Positions 14,907 to 22,672 of a DNA stretch of 39,320 nt are shown in pieces; position 1 is the stretch's first letter; each line of letters opens with the position of its first letter. Below the pieces are notes generated by a model that was given only the letters and a program-made list of their open reading frames with translations, searched no databases and was not told the DNA's origin. Made by a program: the position numbers and the translations under genes. The stretch is from Actinomycetota bacterium. GTDB lineage: Bacteria; Actinomycetota; Actinomycetes; Streptosporangiales; Streptosporangiaceae. Where the stretch lies: positions 7,637-46,956 of the forward strand of contig PMST01000616.1 of the NCBI GenBank assembly GCA_003168295.1, in the 5' to 3' direction.

Positions 14907-17026
14907 GCGCCACCTCGCCCGCCCGGCTCGGCTGGTGCGCGCGCCGGATCGCCCGGATGTCGCCGGCCGAGGTCGGGTGGCGGGCACGCGACCAGGTCCT
15001 GCAGGCGGCCTGGTCCAGGCGGCAGGTGCGGCGAGACCAGCTGCTGCGGGTCGGGAAGCCGCCGACGGGTGAGCGCAGGTTCAGTGCCGTCTTGCCGCGG
15101 GAAGCCGCGGCCCAGGTTTCCGCGGACGCCAAGGCCGCCGTTCTGGCCAGCGCGGACCGGCTGCTGGGGGGCGAGTGGGAGATCCTCGGCATCATCCGGA
15201 CCGACATGGTGCGGCCCGACTGGTTCCGTGATCCGGCGACCGGTCGCCGGTCCGTTCCCGGCCGTTACGCCTTCCGGATTGATCACCGCTCCGAAGCGCA
15301 GGTCGGCAACGTCAAGCAGGTGTGGGAGATCTCGCGCCTGCAGCATCTCACGCTGCTGGCGACCGCCTGGTTTCTCACCCACGACGAGAAGTACGCGAAC
15401 CGGGTCGCCGATCACCTCCGCTCGTGGTGGCAGGAAAACCCGTTCCTGTCCGGTGTGCACTGGACGAGCGGCATCGAGCTCGGCGTCCGCATGATCAGCC
15501 TGGCCTGGATCCGGCGGCTGCTGGACGACTGGCCCGGCGTGGGCGGGGAGTTCGAGGGTAACGACATCACCCTGCAGCAGATTCACTGGCATCAGCAGTA
15601 CCTCGCGTCGTTCCGGAGCCGCGGCTCATCGGCTAACAACCACGTGATCGCCGAGGCGGCCGGGCAGCTCGTGGCCAGCTGCGCCTTCCCGTGGTTCCCG
15701 GCCACCGAGCGCTGGCGGCGACAGGCCGCGCGGGTGCTGGAACAAGAGCTCATCCGCAACACCTTCCCGTCAGGTATCGGCCGCGAGCTGGCCTCGGACT
15801 ACCACTGTTTCGTCGCCGAACTCGGGTTCCTCGCCGCCGTTGAGGCCGAGGCGGCAGGTCACCCGCTCGGTCCCGGCACGTGGCAGCGGCTGTGCGCGAT
15901 GGCGGACAGCGCCGCGGCCCTGGTCGATGAGCGGTTGCGCCCCCCGCGCCAGGGCGATTCGGACGAAGGCCGGGTGCTGCTGGTCGACGCGCCGGCGGCC
16001 AGTTCCTGGCCGTCGCTGCTGGCGCTGGCCCAGACGCTGGTCGGCCCGCTCGACTGGTGGCCGACCCCGCCCGCCGACGCGCGCAGCCTGCTGGTCTCCT
16101 CGCTGGTGCCCGCGAGGCGTCCCATCGGCGGCCGGCCCGGCCGGCGACCGTCGCGGTTTGCCGACGCGGGACTGACGTTGCTGCGCACGGCAGGCCAGGA
16201 CGAGATCTGGTGCCGGTGCGACGGCGGTCCGCACGGATACCTCAGCATCGCCGCGCACGCCCACGCCGACGCCTTGTCGGTGGAGGTCCGCTACGCGGGC
16301 GTGGACATCCTCGCCGATCCCGGCACCTACTGCTATCACGGCGAGCGGGCGTGGCGTTCGTATTTCCGGTCCACCATCGCGCACAACACGGCCGAGCTTG
16401 ACGGCCGCAGCCAGTCCAGCGAAGGCGGCCCGTTCATGTGGGTGCGGCACGCGCGCACCCGGGAGATCGAGGTCATCGACGACGGCGACATCGCCAGATG
16501 GACCGCTGAGCATGACGGCTATTCCTCGCTCGACCCGCCGGCCTGGCACCGGCGCTCGGTGCTGCTGGACCGGGCGTCGCGCAGCATCGACATCGTCGAC
16601 CAGATCGAGGGCGGCCCGCACGACCTCCGGCTGGCCTTCCACCTCGGCCCCAAGGTGGAAGCGGACCTGTCCGGGTGCGGCGCGGCGTTGCGCTGGCCGG
16701 CCGCGGCCGCACCTGGCGCGGCGCCGGCGGCGGCCGCCCCTGGCGTGGCCCGGCTGGAACTGCCGACGGGCCTGGACTGGACCCTGCACCGCGGGGAAAC
16801 CGATCCCATCCTCGGCTGGTACTCCGGCGGCCTGGGACAGCGCATACCCGCCATCTCTCTGATCGGCTGCGGGCGCTCTGCCCCGGGCGTTCCGATGACC
16901 ACCCGGCTGGAGTTCTTCGACGTCGCCAAGACGGAACGGCCCGCCGTTTTGCGGTCAGCTGTATCACGGCGCTGCTCAGAAGTTCTCGTGGCAGAGGCGT
17001 CGGCCAAGCGCAAGGAGACTCGATGA
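14903..17026 (+). CDS. Heparinase II/III-family (alginate lyase-like) protein
   Basis: 707 residues from GTG 14903, overlapping the previous stop by 4 bases. No signal peptide is visible, so it is probably cytosolic or leaves by another route. Residues about 100-400 form the alpha/alpha toroid, with SSANNHVIAEAAG (about 243-255) and ASDYHCFVAELG (about 296-307) carrying the usual Asn, His and Tyr of heparinase-like lyases. The beta-sandwich domain holds HAHADALSVEV (about 451), ILADPGTYCYHGERAWRSYF and IAHNTAELDG, the family signature. Known relatives cleave uronic-acid-containing polymers by beta-elimination. In polysaccharide clusters with the bi-domain oxidoreductase, the role may be trimming or editing of the repeat unit. 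An Ala/Pro-rich insert lies near residues 594-612. Confidence 0.87.
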   Translation: MSATSPARLGWCARRIARMSPAEVGWRARDQVLQAAWSRRQVRRDQLLRVGKPPTGERRFSAVLPREAAAQVSADAKAAVLASADRLLGGEWEILGIIRTDMVRPDWFRDPATGRRSVPGRYAFRIDHRSEAQVGNVKQVWEISRLQHLTLLATAWFLTHDEKYANRVADHLRSWWQENPFLSGVHWTSGIELGVRMISLAWIRRLLDDWPGVGGEFEGNDITLQQIHWHQQYLASFRSRGSSANNHVIAEAAGQLVASCAFPWFPATERWRRQAARVLEQELIRNTFPSGIGRELASDYHCFVAELGFLAAVEAEAAGHPLGPGTWQRLCAMADSAAALVDERLRPPRQGDSDEGRVLLVDAPAASSWPSLLALAQTLVGPLDWWPTPPADARSLLVSSLVPARRPIGGRPGRRPSRFADAGLTLLRTAGQDEIWCRCDGGPHGYLSIAAHAHADALSVEVRYAGVDILADPGTYCYHGERAWRSYFRSTIAHNTAELDGRSQSSEGGPFMWVRHARTREIEVIDDGDIARWTAEHDGYSSLDPPAWHRRSVLLDRASRSIDIVDQIEGGPHDLRLAFHLGPKVEADLSGCGAALRWPAAAAPGAAPAAAAPGVARLELPTGLDWTLHRGETDPILGWYSGGLGQRIPAISLIGCGRSAPGVPMTTRLEFFDVAKTERPAVLRSAVSRRCSEVLVAEASAKRKETR

Positions 17027-18375
17027 GCGAGCAGGCGCTGGACTCCAGGAGGTCCGCACAGATTCTGCGGCGCCACAAGATTCTGGTGGGCCTTGCGGTG
17101 ATCCTCGGTACCCTCGCTGGCAGCGCTTACGCAGCGCTCAACCCGCCGATGCTCACGAGCACCGCGCTGGTCATACTCCCGCAATCCGCGCAAGCTCAGC
17201 AGGGCGCGGCGGTCATCGTCGACGGCACGGCCGATCCCTATACGCTGACCCAGCAAGTAATTATGACCAGCAATAGGGTGCTTCTTGACGCCGCGCCCCA
17301 TGTCCGCCCCGCCATGTCGGTCAATGAACTCCGCCGCGACATCTCGGTGGGCATCCTGACCCCCTACGTCATGTCGGTAAGCGCACAAGGCAGGGTGGCC
17401 GCCGACGCTGAGACAACGGCCAATGCCGTCGCGCGCAGCTACATCAGCCTGGTCGGTTCGGCCAGCAGCCCGGTCGGGCGGGTGCCGGCCCAATTGCTGG
17501 AGCCGGCCACCAGCGCGACCGGGGCGCCGCTGCGGCCGCTCCTGATTGACGTCCTGGCCGGCGCGCTAGCAGGACTGCTGATCGGGGTCATCATCGTCCT
17601 GGCGATCGGCCGCAACGACCGGCGGCTGCGGGAGCGTGACGAGATCGCAGACTCGATCGGCGTTCCCGTCCTGGCCTCGGTTTCCGTCGCTGACCCATCC
17701 GACGCGGCGGGCTGGATGAAACTTCTGACGGACTACACCCCCGGGGCCGTCGACGCCTGGCAGTTGCGCAAGGCGCTGCGCCAGCTGGCCCTCACCGGCA
17801 TGAATCCCTCAGATCCCCTGGCCGACCGTTTCTCGCTCGCGGTGCTCTCGCTGTCGACCGACAGAAAAGCTCTCGCGCTCGGCCCGCAGCTAGCTGCTTT
17901 GGCGGCCTCGGTGGGAATTTCCACCGCCCTGGTCATCGGCCCTGGCCAAGACGCGAACACCGCGGCCACGCTGCGCGCCGCCTGTGCCGCGGGCTTCGGG
18001 TCTTTCGGGGCCGTGCCGCCGAAGCGATCCAGGCACCTGCGGGTCGCCGTGCGGGATGACCCGCACCTCGACGAGGTGCCGGCCGCCACCTTGACCGTCG
18101 TGGTGGCCGTCGTCGACGGCAAGGCCCCGCGCGTCGCGGACACGATGCGCACCACGACAGCGGTGCTTGGCGTCTCGGCGAGCGCAGCGACAGCTGAGCA
18201 ACTGGCCCGCATCGCGGTCAGCGCGGCCGTCGACGGTCGTGAGATCGCCGGAATCCTGGTCGCGGATCCCGACCCGGCGGATCGCACCACTGGCCGGGCA
18301 CCACAGGTGGCCCGGCCTGGGCTACGGAGAATGCCGACACGCATGACCGGCACGACGACGGAGATAGGGCATTGA
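17023..18375 (+). CDS. Wzz-type polysaccharide chain-length protein with degenerate kinase-like domain (1)
   Basis: 450 residues from ATG 17023, with AAGGAG 6 bases upstream and an ATGA overlap with the heparinase-like gene. The frame extends upstream without domains, so that extension is rejected. Residues about 20-42 form TM1, and about 172-195 form TM2 (VLAGALAGLLIGVIIVLAI). Between them lies a short extracytoplasmic domain with LTSTALVILP, typical of Wzz/PCP proteins. The C-terminal cytosolic part (about 255-430) looks like a worn P-loop fold (LSLSTDRKALALGPQLAALA) but lacks Walker A (GxxxxGKT) and a Tyr cluster, so it should not act as a tyrosine kinase. The role would be control of chain length with the polymerase. 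It overlaps the next gene by 4 bases. Confidence 0.82.
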   Translation: MSEQALDSRRSAQILRRHKILVGLAVILGTLAGSAYAALNPPMLTSTALVILPQSAQAQQGAAVIVDGTADPYTLTQQVIMTSNRVLLDAAPHVRPAMSVNELRRDISVGILTPYVMSVSAQGRVAADAETTANAVARSYISLVGSASSPVGRVPAQLLEPATSATGAPLRPLLIDVLAGALAGLLIGVIIVLAIGRNDRRLRERDEIADSIGVPVLASVSVADPSDAAGWMKLLTDYTPGAVDAWQLRKALRQLALTGMNPSDPLADRFSLAVLSLSTDRKALALGPQLAALAASVGISTALVIGPGQDANTAATLRAACAAGFGSFGAVPPKRSRHLRVAVRDDPHLDEVPAATLTVVVAVVDGKAPRVADTMRTTTAVLGVSASAATAEQLARIAVSAAVDGREIAGILVADPDPADRTTGRAPQVARPGLRRMPTRMTGTTTEIGH

Positions 18376-20141
18376 CCGACGAATACCAGACGGTCACGCC
18401 GTCACACAATGGGACCAGTACTTCGGCGGGGAGCTTCGAAGGGACCAGTACTTCGGCTGGGAGATTCGGAGCCTACGAGGACTCCGCAGAAGCCGAGGAT
18501 CAGCCGGCCGATTACGAGCCTAACCTGGTCAGCCTGGGATTCCTCACGGCCGCGCTGCGGCGCGGCCGGCGGCTCTGGTGCGCCGCGGCCGTCGCCGGGT
18601 TGCTCATCGGGTCGATCGGCTATGTGGCGACCCGCGATCCCTACCAGGCGTCGACCACGCTCCTGCTGACCCTGGACCCCAGCGACAATGTCACCGCGCA
18701 GGCGTCGAACGACGAGTACCAGGCGGACAACCAGGCCATGGCGCAAAGCCGCACCGTGGCCGGACTGGCGGTCCGCAAGCTGGGGCTGCGCCAGAGCATC
18801 AGCAGCTTCCTGTCGTCCTACTCAGCCACGTCGGTCAGCGACCGGGTGCTCGTCATCACGGACAGCGCATCATCGAGCGAGCAGGCGCTGCTCCGGGCCA
18901 ATGCCATCGCGACGGCATACCTGCAATTCCGCGCGGCCGAACTACTGGAGGAACAGAAGCTGACCCTCTCCTCGCTCGAGGCGCAGATCGGGCAGGCCAA
19001 GCAAGACATCAGCTCGCTGAGCCAGCAGATCAACCGGCTGCCCGCCAACCCGGCCTCAGCCACGCAGCAGTCCCAGCTCAGTAGCCTGCAGGCCGAACGC
19101 AGCCAGGCGAACAGCACGCTGACCGGCCTTAAGCAAGCTGTGGTGAGCTACCAGACGAATACCCAGCCCGCGACCGCGGCGGAGGCGAAGGGCTCGGTGG
19201 TGCTGAACAGCGCCGTCCCGTTGCCGTACTCGCCGCTGAAGCAGCTGCTGCTTTACGCCCTCATCGGCGGGTTCATCGGCCTGGTCCTGGCCCTGGCGGT
19301 CGTCGTGATCCGGGCGCTGGTGTCCGACCGGCTACGTCAGCGTGCCGACATCGCGCAAGCGCTCGGCGCCCCGGTGAAGCTCAGCGTCGGCCGGGTGCGG
19401 CTGAGCCGGCGGCGGCGCGGCGGCGACGGGCTGGCCGCGGCCCGCGACCCCGACGTCCGGCGGATCACCGCGTATCTGGACCGAGCGGTGCCGAGAAACC
19501 CCAGGCGCCCCGCCACCCTGGCGGTCGTCCCGGTCGACGACCCGCGGACCGCCGCTCTGTCCCTGGTGTCACTGGCCCTGTCCCGGGCCCGGCAGGGCGA
19601 GCAGGTGGTGCTGGCCGACCTCGTCGGCGGCGCCCCCGCAGCCAGGCTGCTGGGCATCGCCGAACCCGGGGTAAGCATCGTGAACGGGCACAACAACCGC
19701 CTGATCATAGCGGTCCCGGACGGCGATGACGTGCTACCGCCCGGCGGGCCGATCGGCCGCGCGCCGACCCAGGGCTCGCCCTTCACTGAGACCGTGGCCT
19801 CCGCCTGCGGCCGGGCGAACCTGCTGCTCACCCTGACCACCCTCGACGCCTCCGTCGGCGGCGACCACCTGGCGACCTGGGCCACGGATGCCGTCGCAAT
19901 ACTGACCGCCGGCCGTTCGTCGTGGACGACGATCAGCGCGGTGGGCGAGATGGTGCGGATGTCCGGGACCCGCCTGGAGTCCGCGGTACTGATCGGCACC
20001 GATGAGGACGACCAGAGCATCGGCGTGACATACCCGACGGATGACCATGACATCGGAGTTCCGGGACAGGCTCGGCATGTCGATCCGGGACCTGGCCGCC
20101 CTCGCGACTATGACCGAGAACACGAGCCGAAGAACGGCTAA
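18372..20141 (+). CDS. Wzz-type polysaccharide chain-length protein with coiled coil and degenerate kinase-like domain (2)
   Basis: 589 residues from TTG 18372 (TTGA overlap with the previous stop). The N-terminal 60 residues are cytosolic, acidic, and contain a 10-residue tandem repeat (GTSTSAGSFE/GTSTSAGRFG). TM1 is at about 68-88, then a Wzz domain with TTLLLTLDP. A Gln/Ser-rich coiled coil follows (about 198-262, with LSSLEAQIGQAKQDISSLS), the motif PYSPLKQLLLY before TM2, and TM2 at about 293-315. The C-terminal 260 residues resemble the BY-kinase/ParA fold but show no Walker A and end in an Asp/Pro-rich tail. Together with the gene before, it forms a pair of polysaccharide co-polymerases. 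Which of the two sets modal length is unknown. Confidence 0.84.
   Translation: MTDEYQTVTPSHNGTSTSAGSFEGTSTSAGRFGAYEDSAEAEDQPADYEPNLVSLGFLTAALRRGRRLWCAAAVAGLLIGSIGYVATRDPYQASTTLLLTLDPSDNVTAQASNDEYQADNQAMAQSRTVAGLAVRKLGLRQSISSFLSSYSATSVSDRVLVITDSASSSEQALLRANAIATAYLQFRAAELLEEQKLTLSSLEAQIGQAKQDISSLSQQINRLPANPASATQQSQLSSLQAERSQANSTLTGLKQAVVSYQTNTQPATAAEAKGSVVLNSAVPLPYSPLKQLLLYALIGGFIGLVLALAVVVIRALVSDRLRQRADIAQALGAPVKLSVGRVRLSRRRRGGDGLAAARDPDVRRITAYLDRAVPRNPRRPATLAVVPVDDPRTAALSLVSLALSRARQGEQVVLADLVGGAPAARLLGIAEPGVSIVNGHNNRLIIAVPDGDDVLPPGGPIGRAPTQGSPFTETVASACGRANLLLTLTTLDASVGGDHLATWATDAVAILTAGRSSWTTISAVGEMVRMSGTRLESAVLIGTDEDDQSIGVTYPTDDHDIGVPGQARHVDPGPGRPRDYDREHEPKNG
18411..18470 (+). repeat. 30-bp tandem repeat at the 5' end of the second chain-length gene
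   Basis: Bases 18411-18440 and 18441-18470 match at 26 of 30 positions by eye and encode GTSTSAGSFE and GTSTSAGRFG, a Ser/Thr-rich cytosolic motif in front of TM1. Confidence 0.8.
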
Positions 20142-20177
20142 GGCCGTATCACCGCTGCCGGTCCGGTGTTCATATGA

Positions 20178-20198
20178 CCGGTTCGCAAAGCGAGCCGG
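20178..20198 (+). other. Intercistronic stem-loop before the heptose genes
   Basis: CCGGTTCGC (20178-20186), loop AAA, GCGAGCCGG (20190-20198): nine pairs with one G.U. It lies in the 80-base gap between the second chain-length gene and the gmhB-like gene, the first real gap in the operon since 12722. It may be an attenuator, an mRNA processing or stability element, or a weak terminator; no U-tract follows. Confidence 0.5.
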
Positions 20199-20221
20199 CA
20201 GCAACAGACGCGAGGTGAGTT

Positions 20222-20821
20222 TTGAACAATCCGCTGCGCACCCAGAGCGGGCCAGTGCTCGAGGCGTGCGGTTCGTGCCTGCGGTCGGGAATTCTTCTCG
20301 ATCGTGATGGCACGATTATCGTGGACCACGGGTACGTCGGCTCGGTGGACCGGGTCGAATTTATCGACGGATCACCAGAAGCAATTGCCAGTTTCAACCG
20401 GGCCGGTATCCCGGTCGCGGTGGTGACGAATCAGGCTGGTGTGGCCCGGGGGTTTTACGACATAGGCGATGTCGCGCAGGTGCACCGATATATCACAGCG
20501 TGCCTGGCTGCGCATGAGGCGCACGTTGACCTGTTCCTGTACTGCCCGTATCACCCGGAGGGCGTGGTCGACGGCTTTGCCCGGACCAGCGAGGACCGGA
20601 AGCCAAAGCCGGGTATGGCGCGGGCCGCGGCGGCTGCGCTGAACCTGGATCTGGCGGCTTCGTGGGTGGTGGGCGACCGGCCGGAAGACGTCGGCCTGGC
20701 GGAGGCGGTCGGTGCGTCGGCCATCTACCTGGGACCCGAATGCTACGCCCAGCCGGATATCTGGTCGTTCCCGAGCCTGGCCGCCGCGGCGCCGTTCATC
20801 TTGGAGCGGATGGCCGCATGA
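20222..20821 (+). CDS. gmhB: D-glycero-D-manno-heptose-1,7-bisphosphate 7-phosphatase (GmhB-like HAD phosphatase)
   Basis: 199 residues from TTG 20222, preceded by GAGGTGAG. HAD-family motifs: ILLDRDGTI with nucleophile Asp27 and acid Asp29, VVTNQAG at about 68-74, RKPKPGM at 126-132 with the motif III Lys, and VVGDRPEDV with the motif IV Asp. It would remove the 7-phosphate from heptose 1,7-bisphosphate made by the HddA-like kinase. In E. coli GmhB a Zn loop uses Cys-x-His and Cys-x-Cys; here the loop reads CPYHPEG and TSEDRKP, so only one of the four ligands seems to remain. Such Zn-less relatives exist, but the stereopreference (alpha or beta anomer) cannot be told. The stop overlaps the gmhA-like start (ATGA). 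Confidence 0.85.
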   Translation: MNNPLRTQSGPVLEACGSCLRSGILLDRDGTIIVDHGYVGSVDRVEFIDGSPEAIASFNRAGIPVAVVTNQAGVARGFYDIGDVAQVHRYITACLAAHEAHVDLFLYCPYHPEGVVDGFARTSEDRKPKPGMARAAAAALNLDLAASWVVGDRPEDVGLAEAVGASAIYLGPECYAQPDIWSFPSLAAAAPFILERMAA

Positions 20822-21492
20822 GCGCCGTCCATGATCTTCAGCTCCTGACGTCACCCCCGGAAACTGATCCGCCGAAGTTTCCGGCCGCACCGTACCTGAA
20901 TGCGGCGAGGTATTTCAGCGCGTACGCGGAGGAGACCGCGCGCGCCGCGAGCTCGGTAGAAGAAGCCGCGATCGCGCGCGCCGCCGCGATCCTTCTGGAT
21001 GCCTACCAGAGCGGGGCCACGGTGTTCTCGTGCGGCAACGGCGGCTCGGCCGCGATCGCGAACCACCTGCAGTGTGATCACATGAAGGGCGTCCGGACCG
21101 CGACCGATCTTTCCCCCCGCGTCACGAGCCTCAGCGTGAACATCGAACTGCTGACCGCGATCGCCAACGACCTGACCTACGCGGACGTGTTCACCTATCA
21201 GCTTCAGTCGCAGTCGCGGCCTGGTGACGCGCTCATCGCCGTCTCCTCGTCGGGCCGTTCGGCCAACATCGTCCGGGCGCTGGAATGGGCGCGCGACCAT
21301 GGCCTGCGCACGATCGCGCTGACCGGCTTCGACGGGGGCGAGGCCAGGAGGGTCGCCGAGGTCGCCATTCATGTCCACGGCACGAACTACGGCGTGATCG
21401 AGGACCTGCACCAGGCGGTCATGCACGCCCTGGCCCAGTACATCCGCCAGTCGCGGATGACCTCCGCTGCGATCTCTTCGAACGTGTTCTGA
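20818..21492 (+). CDS. gmhA: Sedoheptulose 7-phosphate isomerase (GmhA-like SIS protein)
   Basis: 224 residues from ATG 20818, overlapping the phosphatase gene by 4 bases; the longer open frame upstream is antisense-like and rejected. SIS-domain motifs: SCGNGGSAAIANHLQCDHMKG (about 66-86), RVTSLSVNIELLTAIANDL, AVSSSGRSANIVRALEWA and IEDLHQAVMHALAQYI. The His in EDLHQ matches the catalytic His of GmhA; the catalytic Glu position appears as Asp (CDHMKG), as in the phosphoheptose isomerases of many capsule loci. It converts sedoheptulose 7-phosphate into D-glycero-D-manno-heptose 7-phosphate, the first step of nucleotide-heptose synthesis, in the cytosol. The adjacent gmhB, hddC and hddA homologues complete the pathway. 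Confidence 0.88.
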   Translation: MSAVHDLQLLTSPPETDPPKFPAAPYLNAARYFSAYAEETARAASSVEEAAIARAAAILLDAYQSGATVFSCGNGGSAAIANHLQCDHMKGVRTATDLSPRVTSLSVNIELLTAIANDLTYADVFTYQLQSQSRPGDALIAVSSSGRSANIVRALEWARDHGLRTIALTGFDGGEARRVAEVAIHVHGTNYGVIEDLHQAVMHALAQYIRQSRMTSAAISSNVF

Positions 21493-21520
21493 CGTGAAAG
21501 CAGGAACCGAGGCGGACCGC

Positions 21521-22672
21521 ATGCGGGTAGCGATCAATCTGCTGACCGAAAACCCTGACCACCCCTCCGGGGCCCACTGGTTCTGGACGCGAGTGATCCC
21601 CGAGATGGCCAAGCGGCTCCAGACCGGCGAGGAACTGCACCTGCTGGTGAGCCCGAAATCGCGGCATCTCTACCAGGGATACGGCCCGGACGTGTTCTAC
21701 CTCACCTATCCGTGGTCAAACGAGCGACGAACGCCGCGCACGCTCAGCGAGCACCTCTACTCGCCGATACGACTGCCGTTCCGCCGAATTGATGTTTTCA
21801 ATACCCTGATGGCGCCCGTGGTGAACTTTTCGTGGTCGCTGGTGATTCACATGAAGACGATGCACGCTTTCACCACACCCGACGCGATATCGCCGCTGCC
21901 CCGGCTGTACCGCCAGCTGAACTATCCGCGTTCGGTCCGGGCCGCCGAGGCGGTCATCATCAACTCCGAGAGCCTGCGCTCGGAGATCCAGCGTTACCTG
22001 ACGGTCGAGCCAGGCAAGCTCAAGCTGGTGTACGAGGCGGTCGACCACGACCTGTTCAAACCGGGTAACGCCGATGCGGCCCGGGCGCACCTTAGCCTCC
22101 GCTACGGCGTGACCAAGCCGTTCGTGCTGTTCGTTTCGACGCTGTGGCCGTACAAGAATTGCGAGGGACTGCTGCGGGCCTGGGCGTTGTCCCGTTTTGA
22201 ACTGGGCAATCGTCAGCTGGTGATCGTCGGCGGCGGCCAGGACGAGAAGTACGTCGCCTCGCTGCACCTGCTCGCCGATCAACTCGGGATCGCCAAAGAT
22301 GTCGTCTTTACCGGCAAGGTTCCGCTCGAAGAAACCGTCCGTTTCTACCAGGCGGCTGACGTGTTCGTGTACCCGTCGGTCAACGAGACCTTCGGGCTCC
22401 CGATCCTGGAGGCCATGGCCTGCGGCTGCCCGGTCGTGACGTCGGACGTCAGTGCCATGCCGGAGACGGCGGGCGGGGCTGCGGTGCTGGCCGACGCGGC
22501 GGCGCCGGCGTCCATCGGCAGGGCCATCGTCGAGGCGGCCGGGCCGGGCCGGGACCGGCTGCGGGACCTCGGCTTCCGGCGGGCCGCCCAATTTACCTGG
22601 ACAGCAACGGCCGCGGCGACACTGGATGTGTACCGCGACGTTGCGGAACGGCGGAGGTATCAGCACACATGA
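21521..22672 (+). CDS. GT4-family glycosyltransferase
   Basis: 383 residues from ATG 21521, chosen because GAGG lies 8 bases upstream and MRVAINLLTE is the expected first beta strand; a GTG at 21494 (nine codons earlier) has no ribosome site. GT-B fold: the C-domain begins near FVLFVSTLWPYKNCEGLLRA, followed by LVIVGGGQDEKYV, VVFTGKVPLEETVRFYQAAD and VNETFGLPILEAMACG, where the two Glu of the E-x7-E motif bind the donor nucleotide-sugar. It sits inside the heptose block between the isomerase and the epimerase, so it may be the transferase that uses the heptose nucleotide; this is context only. Overlaps the epimerase start by 4 bases. Confidence 0.9.
   Translation: MRVAINLLTENPDHPSGAHWFWTRVIPEMAKRLQTGEELHLLVSPKSRHLYQGYGPDVFYLTYPWSNERRTPRTLSEHLYSPIRLPFRRIDVFNTLMAPVVNFSWSLVIHMKTMHAFTTPDAISPLPRLYRQLNYPRSVRAAEAVIINSESLRSEIQRYLTVEPGKLKLVYEAVDHDLFKPGNADAARAHLSLRYGVTKPFVLFVSTLWPYKNCEGLLRAWALSRFELGNRQLVIVGGGQDEKYVASLHLLADQLGIAKDVVFTGKVPLEETVRFYQAADVFVYPSVNETFGLPILEAMACGCPVVTSDVSAMPETAGGAAVLADAAAPASIGRAIVEAAGPGRDRLRDLGFRRAAQFTWTATAAATLDVYRDVAERRRYQHT

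Noticed and set aside
15770..16789. 339-codon leftward open frame
   Set aside because: Antisense to the heparinase-like gene; composition is that of a shadow frame.
20041..20307. Small rightward ORF spanning the end of the second chain-length gene and the start of gmhB
   Set aside because: It overlaps both real genes in another frame and has no family features.
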